DNA of 11,965 nucleotides from Hyphomicrobiales bacterium (GCA_017849395.1 JAFIHO010000059.1:1-11965); one strand, 5' to 3'. Positions 1-7,396 are shown, counted from the first letter of the stretch. Numbers and translations: made by a program. The notes: a model not told the origin generated them from the letters alone.

Positions 1-333
1 GCCATCCGCATCGGCGGGCTTGGGCAGATCATCGCTGGCGCAATATTTCACGGCGGCGACCGCCGTGGCGATGTTGCCGAAGCCGGTCAGCACGACCACC
101 CGGCTTTCGGGGCGGATGGTATGGAGGGTCTCCACCACATCCAGCCCGTTGCCGTCATCCAGCTTGAGGTCCACCACGGCATAGGCAGGCGGCGCTTCCT
201 TGGCGCGGGCCTTGCCTTCAGCCACGGACTCGGCAATGGCGACGGAAAAACCCCGTGCTTCCATGGCACGAGCCAGCCGCTCGCGCAGGGGCCGGTCGTC
301 CTCGACCAGCAGGAGGGTCTTGTCATCACTCAT
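1..333 (-). CDS. regA: RegA/ActR/PrrA-type redox response regulator (3' part missing)
   Basis: The first 111 codons of a response regulator whose C-terminal part lies beyond the left edge. The receiver domain is clear. The acidic pocket is E11-D12-D13, the phospho-acceptor is D55 in VVDLKLDD, the switch Thr is T83 in VVVLTGFGNIATAV, and the conserved Lys is K105 in LPKPADAD. VLTGFGNIATAV and KPADAD are typical of the RegA/ActR/PrrA family, which regulates respiration, carbon and nitrogen fixation and photosynthesis genes through a short C-terminal Fis-like helix-turn-helix; that part is not visible here. The gene lies 63 nt downstream of regB on the same strand, so the two are probably co-transcribed. 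I see no strong Shine-Dalgarno before the ATG at 333. Oddity: position K-3, normally Tyr/Phe (CheY Y106), is Asp (D102). Family assignment is firm; the effect of the Asp is inference. Confidence 0.9.
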   Translation of the reverse strand, partial: MSDDKTLLLVEDDRPLRERLARAMEARGFSVAIAESVAEGKARAKEAPPAYAVVDLKLDDGNGLDVVETLHTIRPESRVVVLTGFGNIATAVAAVKYCASDDLPKPADADG

Positions 334-396
334 CGCGGTGGGGGACGTACAATGTCGCACCCCCTGCGTCAACGAATCCTTCGCGGGTGCGGGAAG

Positions 397-1767
397 TCAT
401 TCCATTTCCGAGGGGGCTGGGGGCACTTCCCCATCGATCACCCCCCTTGCCCAGCGCACGGCCACCCTGGCACCGCCGCCGGACGGATTGATCGCCTTAA
501 CCATGCCGCCCGTCTGTTCCAGCAGGACCTTGGCGATGAAAAAGCCCAGCCCCATGCCTTCATGCTCCAGCGTATCCCGGGGGCCCAGATCGGTTTCCTC
601 CAGCGCGTGATGTCCGGGTCGTGACGTGACGTAAGGTTCGCCCAGCGCGTCGAAAATTTCCGGCGCGAAGCCCGGACCGTCATCCTCCACATCGATGTAC
701 AGGCTGGCGGCATCCCAATGCGCCTTCACCCGCACCTCGCTGGCGGCGAAATCGGCGGCATTCTCGATGATGTTGCCCAGCCCATGCAGCAATTCCGGCG
801 CGCGCCACACCTGGGGCACCGGATCATTCTCGGCGGGCGGGGTGACGGTGACATTGATCGCCACATCCTCGCCACGATAGGGCGCAGCGATGTCGTCGAG
901 AAGCGCACCCAGCGGCAGGCGCGAGGTCGCCTCGATCATGGTGCTTTGCGGATCGGCCAGGCGCGCGATGATGGCGCGGCAGCGTTCCGCCTGCGCGCGG
1001 AGCAGGCGCACATCTTCCACTTCCGGCGAATTCTCCGGCAGGGCGCGCTCCAGCTCGCGCGCCACCACCGCGATGGTGCCCAGCGGCGTGCCCAGTTCAT
1101 GCGCCGCAGCCGTGGCCAGCGCGCCCAGCGCCGCAAGACGGTGCTCGCGCGAAAGCGCAAGCTGTGTGGCGGCAAGGCCCGCCGACATGCGCGCCGATTC
1201 CGAGGCGATGCGCCAGGCATAGACAGACGTAAATCCGATGCCGATCACCAGCGCAGTCCAGATGCCCGCCAGATAGAGCTGCGGCAGATAAAGTTGCTCG
1301 CCCGGCGCCCAGGGCAGCGGCCATTGCATGATGGCGATGGTGGAGACCGACAGAAAGGCGATGAAGGCCAGGATCAGCGTGTTGCCCAGGTTGAGCGTCG
1401 CAGCCCCGATCACCACCGGCGCGACGAACATCAGCGCGAAGGGATTGGCGATGCCGCCCGTCAGATACAGCAGCACCGCAAGCTGCAGCACGTCGAAGCC
1501 CAGATAGATGGTGGCCTCGCGGTTGGAGAGGCGGTGCGCCGCCGGATAGCGCAGCGCCAGCACGCTGTTCAGCATCGCGCTGGCGGCGATTGCGGCGGCG
1601 CAATAGACGATGGGCAGCGCATAGCCCAGCGCGTAATGCACCAGGAACAGCGCCGCCGACTGGCCCGCGATGGCCAGCCAGCGCAGATTGGACAAGGTGC
1701 GCAGCCGCACCCGCCCGCCCGTCATCGCCGAAAAAGTAGGCCGCATCGCGCCGGTTCTGCCGTCCAT
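397..1767 (-). CDS. regB: RegB/ActS/PrrB-type redox sensor histidine kinase
   Basis: A 456-aa membrane sensor kinase, close to the usual RegB length. About six hydrophobic segments lie within residues 28-185. The ubiquinone-binding heptad is intact as GGIANPF (104-110). The H-box AAAHELGTPLG carries phospho-His223. Cys263 in AERCRAI lies exactly 40 residues later, the same spacing as His225/Cys265 of Rhodobacter capsulatus RegB, whose cysteine is redox active. The ATPase domain follows, with an N-box (GNIIENAADFA), G1 (VEDDGPGF) and G2 (GMGLGFFIAK). The kinase should phosphorylate RegA in response to quinone redox state. Start choice: ATG at 1767 has no close Shine-Dalgarno, while a GTG at 1779 (4 codons earlier) is preceded by AAAGGAAAA and is a real alternative. 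The gene is divergent from senC and upstream of regA. I saw no clear promoter in the roughly 48-bp gap. Confidence 0.93.
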   Translation of the reverse strand: MDGRTGAMRPTFSAMTGGRVRLRTLSNLRWLAIAGQSAALFLVHYALGYALPIVYCAAAIAASAMLNSVLALRYPAAHRLSNREATIYLGFDVLQLAVLLYLTGGIANPFALMFVAPVVIGAATLNLGNTLILAFIAFLSVSTIAIMQWPLPWAPGEQLYLPQLYLAGIWTALVIGIGFTSVYAWRIASESARMSAGLAATQLALSREHRLAALGALATAAAHELGTPLGTIAVVARELERALPENSPEVEDVRLLRAQAERCRAIIARLADPQSTMIEATSRLPLGALLDDIAAPYRGEDVAINVTVTPPAENDPVPQVWRAPELLHGLGNIIENAADFAASEVRVKAHWDAASLYIDVEDDGPGFAPEIFDALGEPYVTSRPGHHALEETDLGPRDTLEHEGMGLGFFIAKVLLEQTGGMVKAINPSGGGARVAVRWARGVIDGEVPPAPSEME

Positions 1768-1815
1768 GGCCAAATTCACTTTTCCTTTCAGACGGCGCGC
1801 ACTAAAGCATGGGGC

Positions 1816-2430
1816 ATGTTCCGGACCAAGGAAGCCCTGATCCCCTATCTGCTTCTGGTCGCCGCGGCGGCGGGCGGATTGCTCTGGTATCAGACCAACC
1901 AGCAGCCCGGGCTGGGGCGGGTCGTATCGACCGGCACGGCGCAAGTGGGCGGTCCCTTTACCCTGACGGGCCCGGACGGCAAGCGTGTGTCGAGCAGCGA
2001 TTTCCGCGGCCGCTATATGCTGATCTATTTCGGCTACAGCTTCTGTCCCGATGTGTGTCCGACGACATTGGCGGTGATGTCGGAGGCGCTGGACAAGGCG
2101 GGTCCGGCGGGACGCCGGGTGGTGCCGATCTTTATCACCATCGACCCGGAACGTGACACGCCCAAGGTGCTGTCTGACTATCTGAAAGCGTTCGGGCCGC
2201 AATTTGTGGGCCTGACCGGCAGCGTGGACGAGATCAAGGCGGTGGAGAAACTCTATCGCGTCTATGCCGTCAAGGAACCGCTGGACAATGCGAAGGGCAT
2301 GGCGGGCGGTTATGGCATGAACCATTCCAACGTCCTGTACCTGATGGGGCCGGACGGGAAACTGGTGTCCTATTACAGCGAGTCGATATCGCCGGACGAT
2401 CTGACGAAGGAATTGCGCAAGCGCGTTTAG
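1816..2430 (+). CDS. senC: SCO1/SenC/PrrC family copper chaperone
   Basis: A 204-aa protein with an N-terminal membrane anchor (about residues 8-24) and a periplasmic thioredoxin-like domain. The copper-binding CxxxC is present as C77 and C81 in FCPDVCPTT, and the third ligand is H170 in GMNHSNVLYL. FITIDPERDTP is also characteristic of SCO proteins. Members deliver copper to, or reduce, the CuA or CuB centre of cytochrome c oxidase. Its position divergent from regB matches the Rhodobacter regB/senC arrangement, where senC and the two-component system are physically linked. The ATG at 1816 is preceded only by GGGGC, so the start is supported by fit to the family N-terminus and not by a strong ribosome site. 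Upstream in-frame codons run antisense through regB and are not coding. The stop overlaps the folD stop by 4 nt. Confidence 0.92.
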   Translation: MFRTKEALIPYLLLVAAAAGGLLWYQTNQQPGLGRVVSTGTAQVGGPFTLTGPDGKRVSSSDFRGRYMLIYFGYSFCPDVCPTTLAVMSEALDKAGPAGRRVVPIFITIDPERDTPKVLSDYLKAFGPQFVGLTGSVDEIKAVEKLYRVYAVKEPLDNAKGMAGGYGMNHSNVLYLMGPDGKLVSYYSESISPDDLTKELRKRV

Positions 2431-3311
2431 AACTGCGGAAGCAGCAGTCCGTTCTGCGCGCAGGCGGCGATCAGCGTGTTCTGCATCAGGCAGATGATGG
2501 TCATCGCCCCGACGCCGCCCGGCACCGGCGTGATGGCGCCCGCGATCTGTTTCGCCGCCTCATAATCCACATCGCCGACTAGCTTCGTCTTGCCGTCGGC
2601 GGCGGGAACGCGGTTGATGCCGACATCGATCACGGTCGCGCCGGGTTTTATCCAGTCGCCCTTGACGAATTCCGGCTTGCCGATGGCAGCGACCAGAATG
2701 TCGGCGCGGCGCGCCAGCGCGGGCAGATCCTTGCTGCGCGAATGGGCCATGGGCACGGTGGCGTTGGCCGCCAGCACCCCCTGCGCCGCGGGCTTGCCGC
2801 ACAGGGGCGAGCGGCCGATCACCAGCGCCTCCTTGCCCGCGATGTCGCCCACATATTCCTTCAGCAGCAGCATGACGCCGGCAGGCGTGCAGGATTTGAG
2901 GATCGCGCGGCCCGATAGCAGCAGGCCCGCATTGACCGGCGTCAGCGCATCGACATCCTTGGCGGGATCGAGCGCATCCAGCACCGCCGTCTCGTCGAGA
3001 TGTTTGGGCAGGGGCAACTGCACCAATATGCCGTGTACGGATTTGTCCGCGCCGAGCTGCCTTACCCGCGCGATCAGATCGTCCTGCGACGTGTCGGCGG
3101 TGAGTTCGACATGCACCGACTTGAAGCCCAGCGCCTCGGCTGTCTTGCGCTTGTTGCGCACATAGACTTCCGAGGCCGGGTCGTTGCCGACCAGCACGGT
3201 AGCAAGGCCGGGCACAAGACCGTGATCGGATTTCAGGCGCGCGGTCTGTGCGGCGATGGCTTCGCGCAGCCGCGCGGCGCTGGCCTTGCCGTCGATGACG
3301 GTGGCGGTCAT
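2427..3311 (-). CDS. folD: FolD bifunctional methylenetetrahydrofolate dehydrogenase/cyclohydrolase
   Basis: A 294-aa cytosolic enzyme that converts 5,10-methylene-THF to 5,10-methenyl-THF with NADP and then to 10-formyl-THF. Catalytic residues align at the same numbers as in E. coli FolD: Y50 and K54 in YVRNKRK, Q98 in LVQLPLPKH, and D121 in DVDALTP. The Rossmann signature VIGRSPLCGKP and the C-terminal ITPVPGGVGAMT are present. Small departures from the common consensus are DVDA for DVDG and GAMT for GPMT; neither touches the catalytic triad, so I expect an active enzyme. The gene follows yggT with a single nucleotide between stop and start, so the two are probably translated from one message. 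Its stop codon overlaps that of the convergent senC gene. Confidence 0.97.
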   Translation of the reverse strand: MTATVIDGKASAARLREAIAAQTARLKSDHGLVPGLATVLVGNDPASEVYVRNKRKTAEALGFKSVHVELTADTSQDDLIARVRQLGADKSVHGILVQLPLPKHLDETAVLDALDPAKDVDALTPVNAGLLLSGRAILKSCTPAGVMLLLKEYVGDIAGKEALVIGRSPLCGKPAAQGVLAANATVPMAHSRSKDLPALARRADILVAAIGKPEFVKGDWIKPGATVIDVGINRVPAADGKTKLVGDVDYEAAKQIAGAITPVPGGVGAMTIICLMQNTLIAACAQNGLLLPQF

Positions 3312-3312
3312 G

Positions 3313-3606
3313 TCAGATGCCGTAGCCGCGGGACAGATAGACGATGGTGTATTGCAGTCCCATGATGATGAAGAACACCACCAGCGGCGACAGGTCGAGG
3401 CCGCCCATGGGCGGCAGCACCTTGCGGATCGGGCGGAACACCGGCTCGGTCAGGGCGATCAGCGCACGCAGCACCATGCGCACGAAATCATTATGGGGGT
3501 TGATCACATTGAAGGCCGCCAGCCAGCTCGCGATCACGGCGGCGATCACGATCCATTTGTAGAATTCCAGGACCTGATAAAGCAGGTAGGCGATCGGATT
3601 CATCAT
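3313..3606 (-). CDS. yggT: YggT family integral membrane protein
   Basis: A 97-aa protein with two hydrophobic segments (about residues 5-32 and 72-92) around a loop containing LTEPVFRPIRKVLPPMGGLDLSP, which is diagnostic of the YggT family. The family is widespread in bacteria and chloroplasts (YCF19-like) and has no firmly established biochemical function; roles in osmotic tolerance and membrane organisation have been proposed. Two consecutive ATG codons (3606 and 3603) can serve as start; neither has a good Shine-Dalgarno. A longer reading frame upstream to 3678 is Arg-rich and does not resemble the family. The stop is 1 nt from the folD start, so the pair is probably an operon. The DUF167 gene that I recall often lying between yggT and folD in this class is absent here. 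Confidence 0.9.
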   Translation of the reverse strand: MMNPIAYLLYQVLEFYKWIVIAAVIASWLAAFNVINPHNDFVRMVLRALIALTEPVFRPIRKVLPPMGGLDLSPLVVFFIIMGLQYTIVYLSRGYGI

Positions 3607-3668
3607 GGGGTGGTTGTAACGGCGGGAACCGGGGCGGCGCAAGAAAAAGCCCCGGAAATCGGCCCCGC

Positions 3669-3698
3669 TTGACGGCACCGGGCCTTCCTCCCTAAAAC
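3669..3698 (+). promoter_or_regulatory. Candidate promoter of tRNA-Ala
   Basis: TTGACG (3669-3674), an 18-bp spacer and TAAAAC (3693-3698) resemble a housekeeping sigma factor promoter. They lie about 36 bp before the mature tRNA 5' end, which leaves a short leader to be removed by RNase P. This rests on motif and position only. Confidence 0.5.
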
Positions 3699-3734
3699 CC
3701 CCGCCTTGTCGCCTCGGGGCGGCACGGCCGGTTC

Positions 3735-3810
3735 GGGGCTGTAGCTCAGTTGGGAGAGCGCCTCGTTCGCAATGAGGAGGCCAGCGGTTCGATTCCGCTC
3801 AGCTCCACCA
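3735..3810 (+). tRNA. tRNA-Ala (anticodon CGC)
   Basis: A 76-nt cloverleaf with encoded CCA. The acceptor arm GGGGCTG pairs with CAGCTCC (one G-U). The D-arm is GCTC/GAGC. The anticodon stem CCTCG/TGAGG holds loop TTCGCAA with anticodon CGC, which reads GCG. The T-arm AGCGG/CCGCT holds loop TTCGATT. The discriminator is A, followed by CCA at 3808-3810. I see no clear downstream terminator before the 3' end of the convergent dehydrogenase gene. Confidence 0.96.
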
Positions 3811-3896
3811 TCCTTCACAGGATGGACTCGAACCGCCCTATTTGCTTTCCCCCCAAAGCTGGACCCGCGTCTGGGTGTTACCCTTCGGCTCACGCG

Positions 3897-5138
3897 CTAT
3901 CGCGCCGGGCCTCCCTCATATCGCACCCGCCAGATCACATTCGCCACGTCATCGGCGATGAGGAGGCTGCCATCCCTGGCCACGGCCAGACCTTCCGGGC
4001 GGCCCCAGGTGCGGGCGGGCTGGCCCGCCGGTTCCTTGCCGGGCCAGAAGCCGGTGGCGAAATTCTCGTAGCCGCCTTCCGGCTTGCCGTTCACGAAATG
4101 CACCCGCACCACCTTGTAGCCGGTCTGTTTGCTGGCGTTCCACGATCCGTGCAGCGACACGAAGGCGTCGTTCTTGTATTCGGCCGGGAAGTTGGAGCCG
4201 GTATAGAAGACAAGCCCCGTCGGCGCGGAATGGGCCTGGAACAGCACATCCGGCACGATGGCCGAGGCGATCTTTCCGGCGGGCGCGCGCTTTGCCCAGT
4301 CGGGATCGGGATTCTGGCCGATATAGCTGTAGGGATAGCCGTAAAAGCCGCCCAGCTTCACCGAGGTCAGGTAATCTGGCACCAGGCCATCGCCCAGACC
4401 GTCACGCTCATTGACCGAGACGAACAGATTGTTGGTGCCCGGCTGGAAGGCGATGCCGACCGGATTGCGGATGCCGCTGGCGAATTCGGCCATGTTGCCT
4501 TGCGCATCGATCTTGAACACCTGCGCGCCCGGCTTGAAGTCCGAGACATTGTCGCGGCTGCCCAGCGCCAGATAGAGTGCGCCGTCCGGACCAAAGGCGA
4601 TGTTGCGGCTCCAATGGCCGTTGCGGGGGGCAAGGTCCGCTGCCTTGGTGAACTTCACCGGCTGGGCGGAAGGTTTGGTGTCGCCGTCCTTGTAGGGCAC
4701 GCGCCAGACGCCGCGCGTGTCGCCGATCCACAGATAGCCGCCTTGCAGCGCCAGCCCGTGCGGCCGCGCCATGCCGGACACGAAGGTGAAGCTCTGGTCC
4801 GCCTTGCCTGCATTCTTGGTGTCGCGCAGCAACGTCACCTTGCCCGCGCTGGGTTCGGCCACAAACACATCGCCATTGGGCGCGACCGCCAGGGTGCGCG
4901 CGTTGGAGAGTTTCTCGGCATAGATGGAAACCTTGAAACCCTGCGGCACCATCGGAATCTCGTTGGGCGCGCGCGACACATCCCGGCTGTCATTGGCGAC
5001 CGCCGGGGTTGCGTAAGGTTTTGCCAGGCTGGCCGGTGTCACATGGAATTTCTGACCCGGCATGTCGGCGGCAAACGCCGCGCCGCAAAGGCCCAGAACG
5101 CCCAGGGCCACACTGCTCACCCAAGTGGTTTTCGTCAT
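3897..5138 (-). CDS. Exported PQQ-dependent sugar dehydrogenase (L-sorbosone dehydrogenase/YliI-like beta-propeller)
   Basis: A 413-aa protein with a Sec signal peptide (hydrophobic residues about 5-20, likely cleavage after GAAFA at 23) and a six-bladed beta-propeller of the glucose/sorbosone dehydrogenase family. Typical signatures are FARPHGLAL-like text (MARPHGLAL), RNGHWSRNIAFGPDGALYLALGSRDN, RNPVGIAFQPGTNNLF and NERDGLGDGLVPDY. Near the C-terminus come SLHGSWN and GRPEGLAVARDGSLLIADD. Members bind PQQ and calcium in the periplasm and oxidise aldose-type substrates or sugar aldehydes; the actual substrate cannot be read from the sequence. The ATG at 5138 follows a purine-rich GGGAGCAGGGAA on the minus strand, which supports this start. 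It is divergent from the FliL-like gene across 62 bp. No PQQ biosynthesis gene is in the window. Confidence 0.9.
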   Translation of the reverse strand: MTKTTWVSSVALGVLGLCGAAFAADMPGQKFHVTPASLAKPYATPAVANDSRDVSRAPNEIPMVPQGFKVSIYAEKLSNARTLAVAPNGDVFVAEPSAGKVTLLRDTKNAGKADQSFTFVSGMARPHGLALQGGYLWIGDTRGVWRVPYKDGDTKPSAQPVKFTKAADLAPRNGHWSRNIAFGPDGALYLALGSRDNVSDFKPGAQVFKIDAQGNMAEFASGIRNPVGIAFQPGTNNLFVSVNERDGLGDGLVPDYLTSVKLGGFYGYPYSYIGQNPDPDWAKRAPAGKIASAIVPDVLFQAHSAPTGLVFYTGSNFPAEYKNDAFVSLHGSWNASKQTGYKVVRVHFVNGKPEGGYENFATGFWPGKEPAGQPARTWGRPEGLAVARDGSLLIADDVANVIWRVRYEGGPAR

Positions 5139-5200
5139 TTCCCTGCTCCCGTTAAAATGCGGTTTACCTCATTCAGGCACCTTGTGGGCCCGAGGTTCCG

Positions 5201-5671
5201 ATGCGCCGACGTCTCCTGACTGGCCTTCTTGTCGTCTGTGCCGCTCTGTCGCCGGCGCGCGCGGAGCATGGCGCGAAAGCCGAAAAAAGGGAACCGGCGA
5301 AAAAGGAAGAAAAGAAGGACGAGAAGGGCAAAGCCCCCGAGCACAAGATCACCCAATCGGAGAGCTATCTGATGCTCGATCCGATCTATACGACCATCGT
5401 CGCGGACAACCGGCCCACCGGACTTTTGATGATCGGCATGGGGCTGGATGTTCCCGACGCCAAGCTGCGCGAGGATGTGGAGCGATCGCTGCCGGTGCTG
5501 CGCGATGCCTATGTGCGCAACCTGCTGGCCTATACAGTGGCGGCGGTACGCATCGACACCCAGCCCGATGTCGGCATCATCGCGGGACGACTTCAGGCCG
5601 TGACGGATCGTGCGCTGAAGAAAAAAGGCGCGACGGTGCTGATCGCGCAGATGGCGCTCAGGGCGAAGTAG
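5201..5671 (+). CDS. Small exported FliL-like protein
   Basis: A 156-aa protein. Residues 1-21 form a signal-like segment (Arg-rich start, hydrophobic core, SPARA cleavage-like site). Residues 22-48 are a highly charged Lys/Glu linker. Residues 52-156 resemble the C-terminal periplasmic domain of FliL: MLDPIYTTIVADN, then GLLMIGMGLDVPD, then a helix ending LPVLRDAYVRNLL, and a C-terminal helix/strand ending VLIAQMALRAK. FliL sits at the flagellar basal body by the stator and is normally anchored by an uncleaved helix; here the leader looks cleavable, so a soluble periplasmic form is possible. GAGG 5 nt before the ATG supports the start. No flagellar gene is nearby. The FliL-like call is from pattern recognition and moderately sure; the function is not known. 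Confidence 0.7.
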   Translation: MRRRLLTGLLVVCAALSPARAEHGAKAEKREPAKKEEKKDEKGKAPEHKITQSESYLMLDPIYTTIVADNRPTGLLMIGMGLDVPDAKLREDVERSLPVLRDAYVRNLLAYTVAAVRIDTQPDVGIIAGRLQAVTDRALKKKGATVLIAQMALRAK

Positions 5672-5741
5672 TCTTTGGGTGGCGGCCGGGCATCTGTTTT
5701 TTGGGCCCGCACTTCCAAATCGCCAAGATTCTAGATCAAGG

Positions 5742-6203
5742 CTATTTCTGAACTACAATATCTCCGTTTCTCAGTGAAATCGGGCGGCTGATCGGGGCGC
5801 AAATTCTAGTTTCACCCTCAGCCAGCTTCTCAAACATCCAGCACCCCTTGTCATAGTAAATGTCGCCCACCACCCAAACCTTATGGGCGGAAGCCGCCAT
5901 CAGCGGTAAGCGCATCTCAGGCATCACGGGCACGAGGATGGCCACATCCGTTCTCTCTGGCACCTTCTCTTCAAAGGGAATAACCCAAGTGAACTCTGAG
6001 TCCGTGTATAGCACTCCTTCAAAGCACACGTTTCGTACGGATTCCGTTTTTTGGTGGAACAAATACTCCCGCGTGATCTTGGTACACGATGCCGAACGGC
6101 TGTGTGTGAGATCGTCCACAATGGTGACACGCGCAAGCTGAGGAGCACATCCCGGCAGCGCCAAAGCCCACAAAGCCATTGCCAGGCAAAATGCCTTTTT
6201 CAT
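5742..6203 (-). CDS. Small putative lipoprotein, function unknown
   Basis: A 153-aa protein starting MKKAFCLAMALWALALPGCAPQ. The short basic start, hydrophobic core and LPGC lipobox predict processing by signal peptidase II and lipidation at C19. The mature part has four further cysteines (in SASCTK, RNVCFE, DKGCWM and TRICAP), which would allow two disulfides in the periplasm. I recognise no family. The gene averages about 53 % GC by hand count over several lines, well below its neighbours, and uses codons that are rare around it, which suggests recent acquisition or relaxed selection. The start is set by the signal peptide; there is only a weak GAG just before the ATG. It lies 56 nt downstream of the diiron protein gene on the same strand and converges with the FliL-like gene. 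Confidence 0.72.
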   Translation of the reverse strand: MKKAFCLAMALWALALPGCAPQLARVTIVDDLTHSRSASCTKITREYLFHQKTESVRNVCFEGVLYTDSEFTWVIPFEEKVPERTDVAILVPVMPEMRLPLMAASAHKVWVVGDIYYDKGCWMFEKLAEGETRICAPISRPISLRNGDIVVQK

Positions 6204-6259
6204 CTCGGGATGACTTGCCCCGCGCGGATTGCCGCCGCAAGAGAATGTGAGTCCACGCC

Positions 6260-7375
6260 CTACTCTGCCGCCACCATCGAGGGGGTCACCATCCGCTTGC
6301 CGCCGTTCAGTTGCAGCAGATATTTGATGCCTTCCTCGGCGATTTCGTCGCCGATCATGCGGTCGCCTTCGGCATATAATTCCGCCATGTCGATATAGGC
6401 GGCATAGACCGGCTTGGTGCGGTCGGTGATGATGCCCGCGTTCAGCAGGGTCTTTACCAGCACGCGAAACACGTTGGTCGATTTCGCCAGTTCGCGGCGG
6501 ATGAAGGTGTCGGTGACCGCTTCCATGAAGGCCGCCTGGCACCAGTCGGGATCGAGGCCGCAGGCGGTGTAGATCCAGCCCTTCTGCATCGGGGAGGCGA
6601 GGTTGAACAGAAGCACCTGGAACACCTGCGCCGCCCAGTCCTCCACCAGTTCATGCTCGGCCTGGCTGAGTTGCGGAATGGTGCGGTCGGCCCAGATCTT
6701 TCCGAATTTGTGGTGGAACGCCTCGTCGGTCATCACAAGCTGGCACAGGCGGCGCAGCAACGGATCGCGGCCTTCCTTGTAGAGCATCGCGAAGGCGCCC
6801 ATGGCGAGGCCTTCGATCAGCATCTGCATCCCGACGATCTTCTTCCACACCAGCGGCGAGGAAACCATTTCGTTCAGCAGCGCGGCCAGCGCGGGACCCG
6901 CAGGCATGGGCTGGCCCCAGCGCGCCTTGATATATTGCGAAAAGGCCGTCACATGCCGCGCTTCTTCGCGCGTCTGGTTGGCGGCATATTCCTGCGCGCC
7001 CGGATCGCGCAGGATGTGGCACAGCGAAGCCGAGAGCGACAGCGCGCCCTGTTCGCCATGCAGGATCGACGACATCGACCAGAGAATGTCCAGATTGGCG
7101 AGCTTGATCTTGCCCGCCTCGTCCAGCTTTCCGGCGATGGCGGTTTTCAGGTCGGTGTTGAAGTCCGGATTGACCAGATAGTCCTTGGTCAGGTCGTAGG
7201 GCTGGCTGAAGTCGATATATTTCGTATCGAGTGGATCCCAGAAATGATCGTGCGACGCGGCGATGATCCTGTCGAAGGCGTTGGAGCGCGCACCGTAACG
7301 GTCGGGCTCGATCATGGCGGGGAAGTCGGCTGGATCGACGGCGTTATAGGCCGGGTCCTTGGTGATGTTTTCCAT
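6260..7375 (-). CDS. Ferritin-like diiron-carboxylate protein (ribonucleotide reductase R2/AurF-like fold)
   Basis: A 371-aa, mostly helical protein. It carries a complete diiron ligand set in the order E108 (HGEQGA), E138xxH141 (REEARHV), E188 (LIEGLAMG) and E218xxH221 (TDEAFHHKFG). The E/ExxH/E/ExxH pattern with 30-50-30 spacing is typical of ferritin-like oxidases and oxygenases, including RNR R2, AurF N-oxygenase and related proteins. The substrate is unknown. It is not a normal NrdB, because a reductase large subunit gene is absent and the C-terminal tail lacks a recognisable NrdA-binding sequence. The start at 7375 has a strong GGAGGG 4 nt upstream (7380-7385), which rules out the longer reading frame beginning at 7483. 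It is divergent from the cyclase gene and has its own candidate promoter. The diiron call is firm; the reaction is not. Confidence 0.82.
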   Translation of the reverse strand: MENITKDPAYNAVDPADFPAMIEPDRYGARSNAFDRIIAASHDHFWDPLDTKYIDFSQPYDLTKDYLVNPDFNTDLKTAIAGKLDEAGKIKLANLDILWSMSSILHGEQGALSLSASLCHILRDPGAQEYAANQTREEARHVTAFSQYIKARWGQPMPAGPALAALLNEMVSSPLVWKKIVGMQMLIEGLAMGAFAMLYKEGRDPLLRRLCQLVMTDEAFHHKFGKIWADRTIPQLSQAEHELVEDWAAQVFQVLLFNLASPMQKGWIYTACGLDPDWCQAAFMEAVTDTFIRRELAKSTNVFRVLVKTLLNAGIITDRTKPVYAAYIDMAELYAEGDRMIGDEIAEEGIKYLLQLNGGKRMVTPSMVAAE

Positions 7376-7396
7376 GTCGCCCTCCATCAACGCCCG

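Noticed and set aside
718..1815. Long open frame upstream of and in frame with senC (Arg/Gln/His-rich)
   Set aside because: It runs antisense to regB, has the low-complexity composition typical of shadow frames in GC-rich DNA, and the SCO protein has a proper membrane anchor starting at 1816.
3750..5219. A 489-codon open frame on the plus strand
   Set aside because: It is the antisense shadow of the PQQ-type dehydrogenase, which has a signal peptide, clear family motifs and a ribosome site. The frame also begins inside the tRNA-Ala.
5680..5741. Possible terminator with a T-run (TGTTTTTTG) after the FliL-like gene
   Set aside because: The flanking GC-rich arms do not form a good contiguous stem, so I do not call it a terminator.
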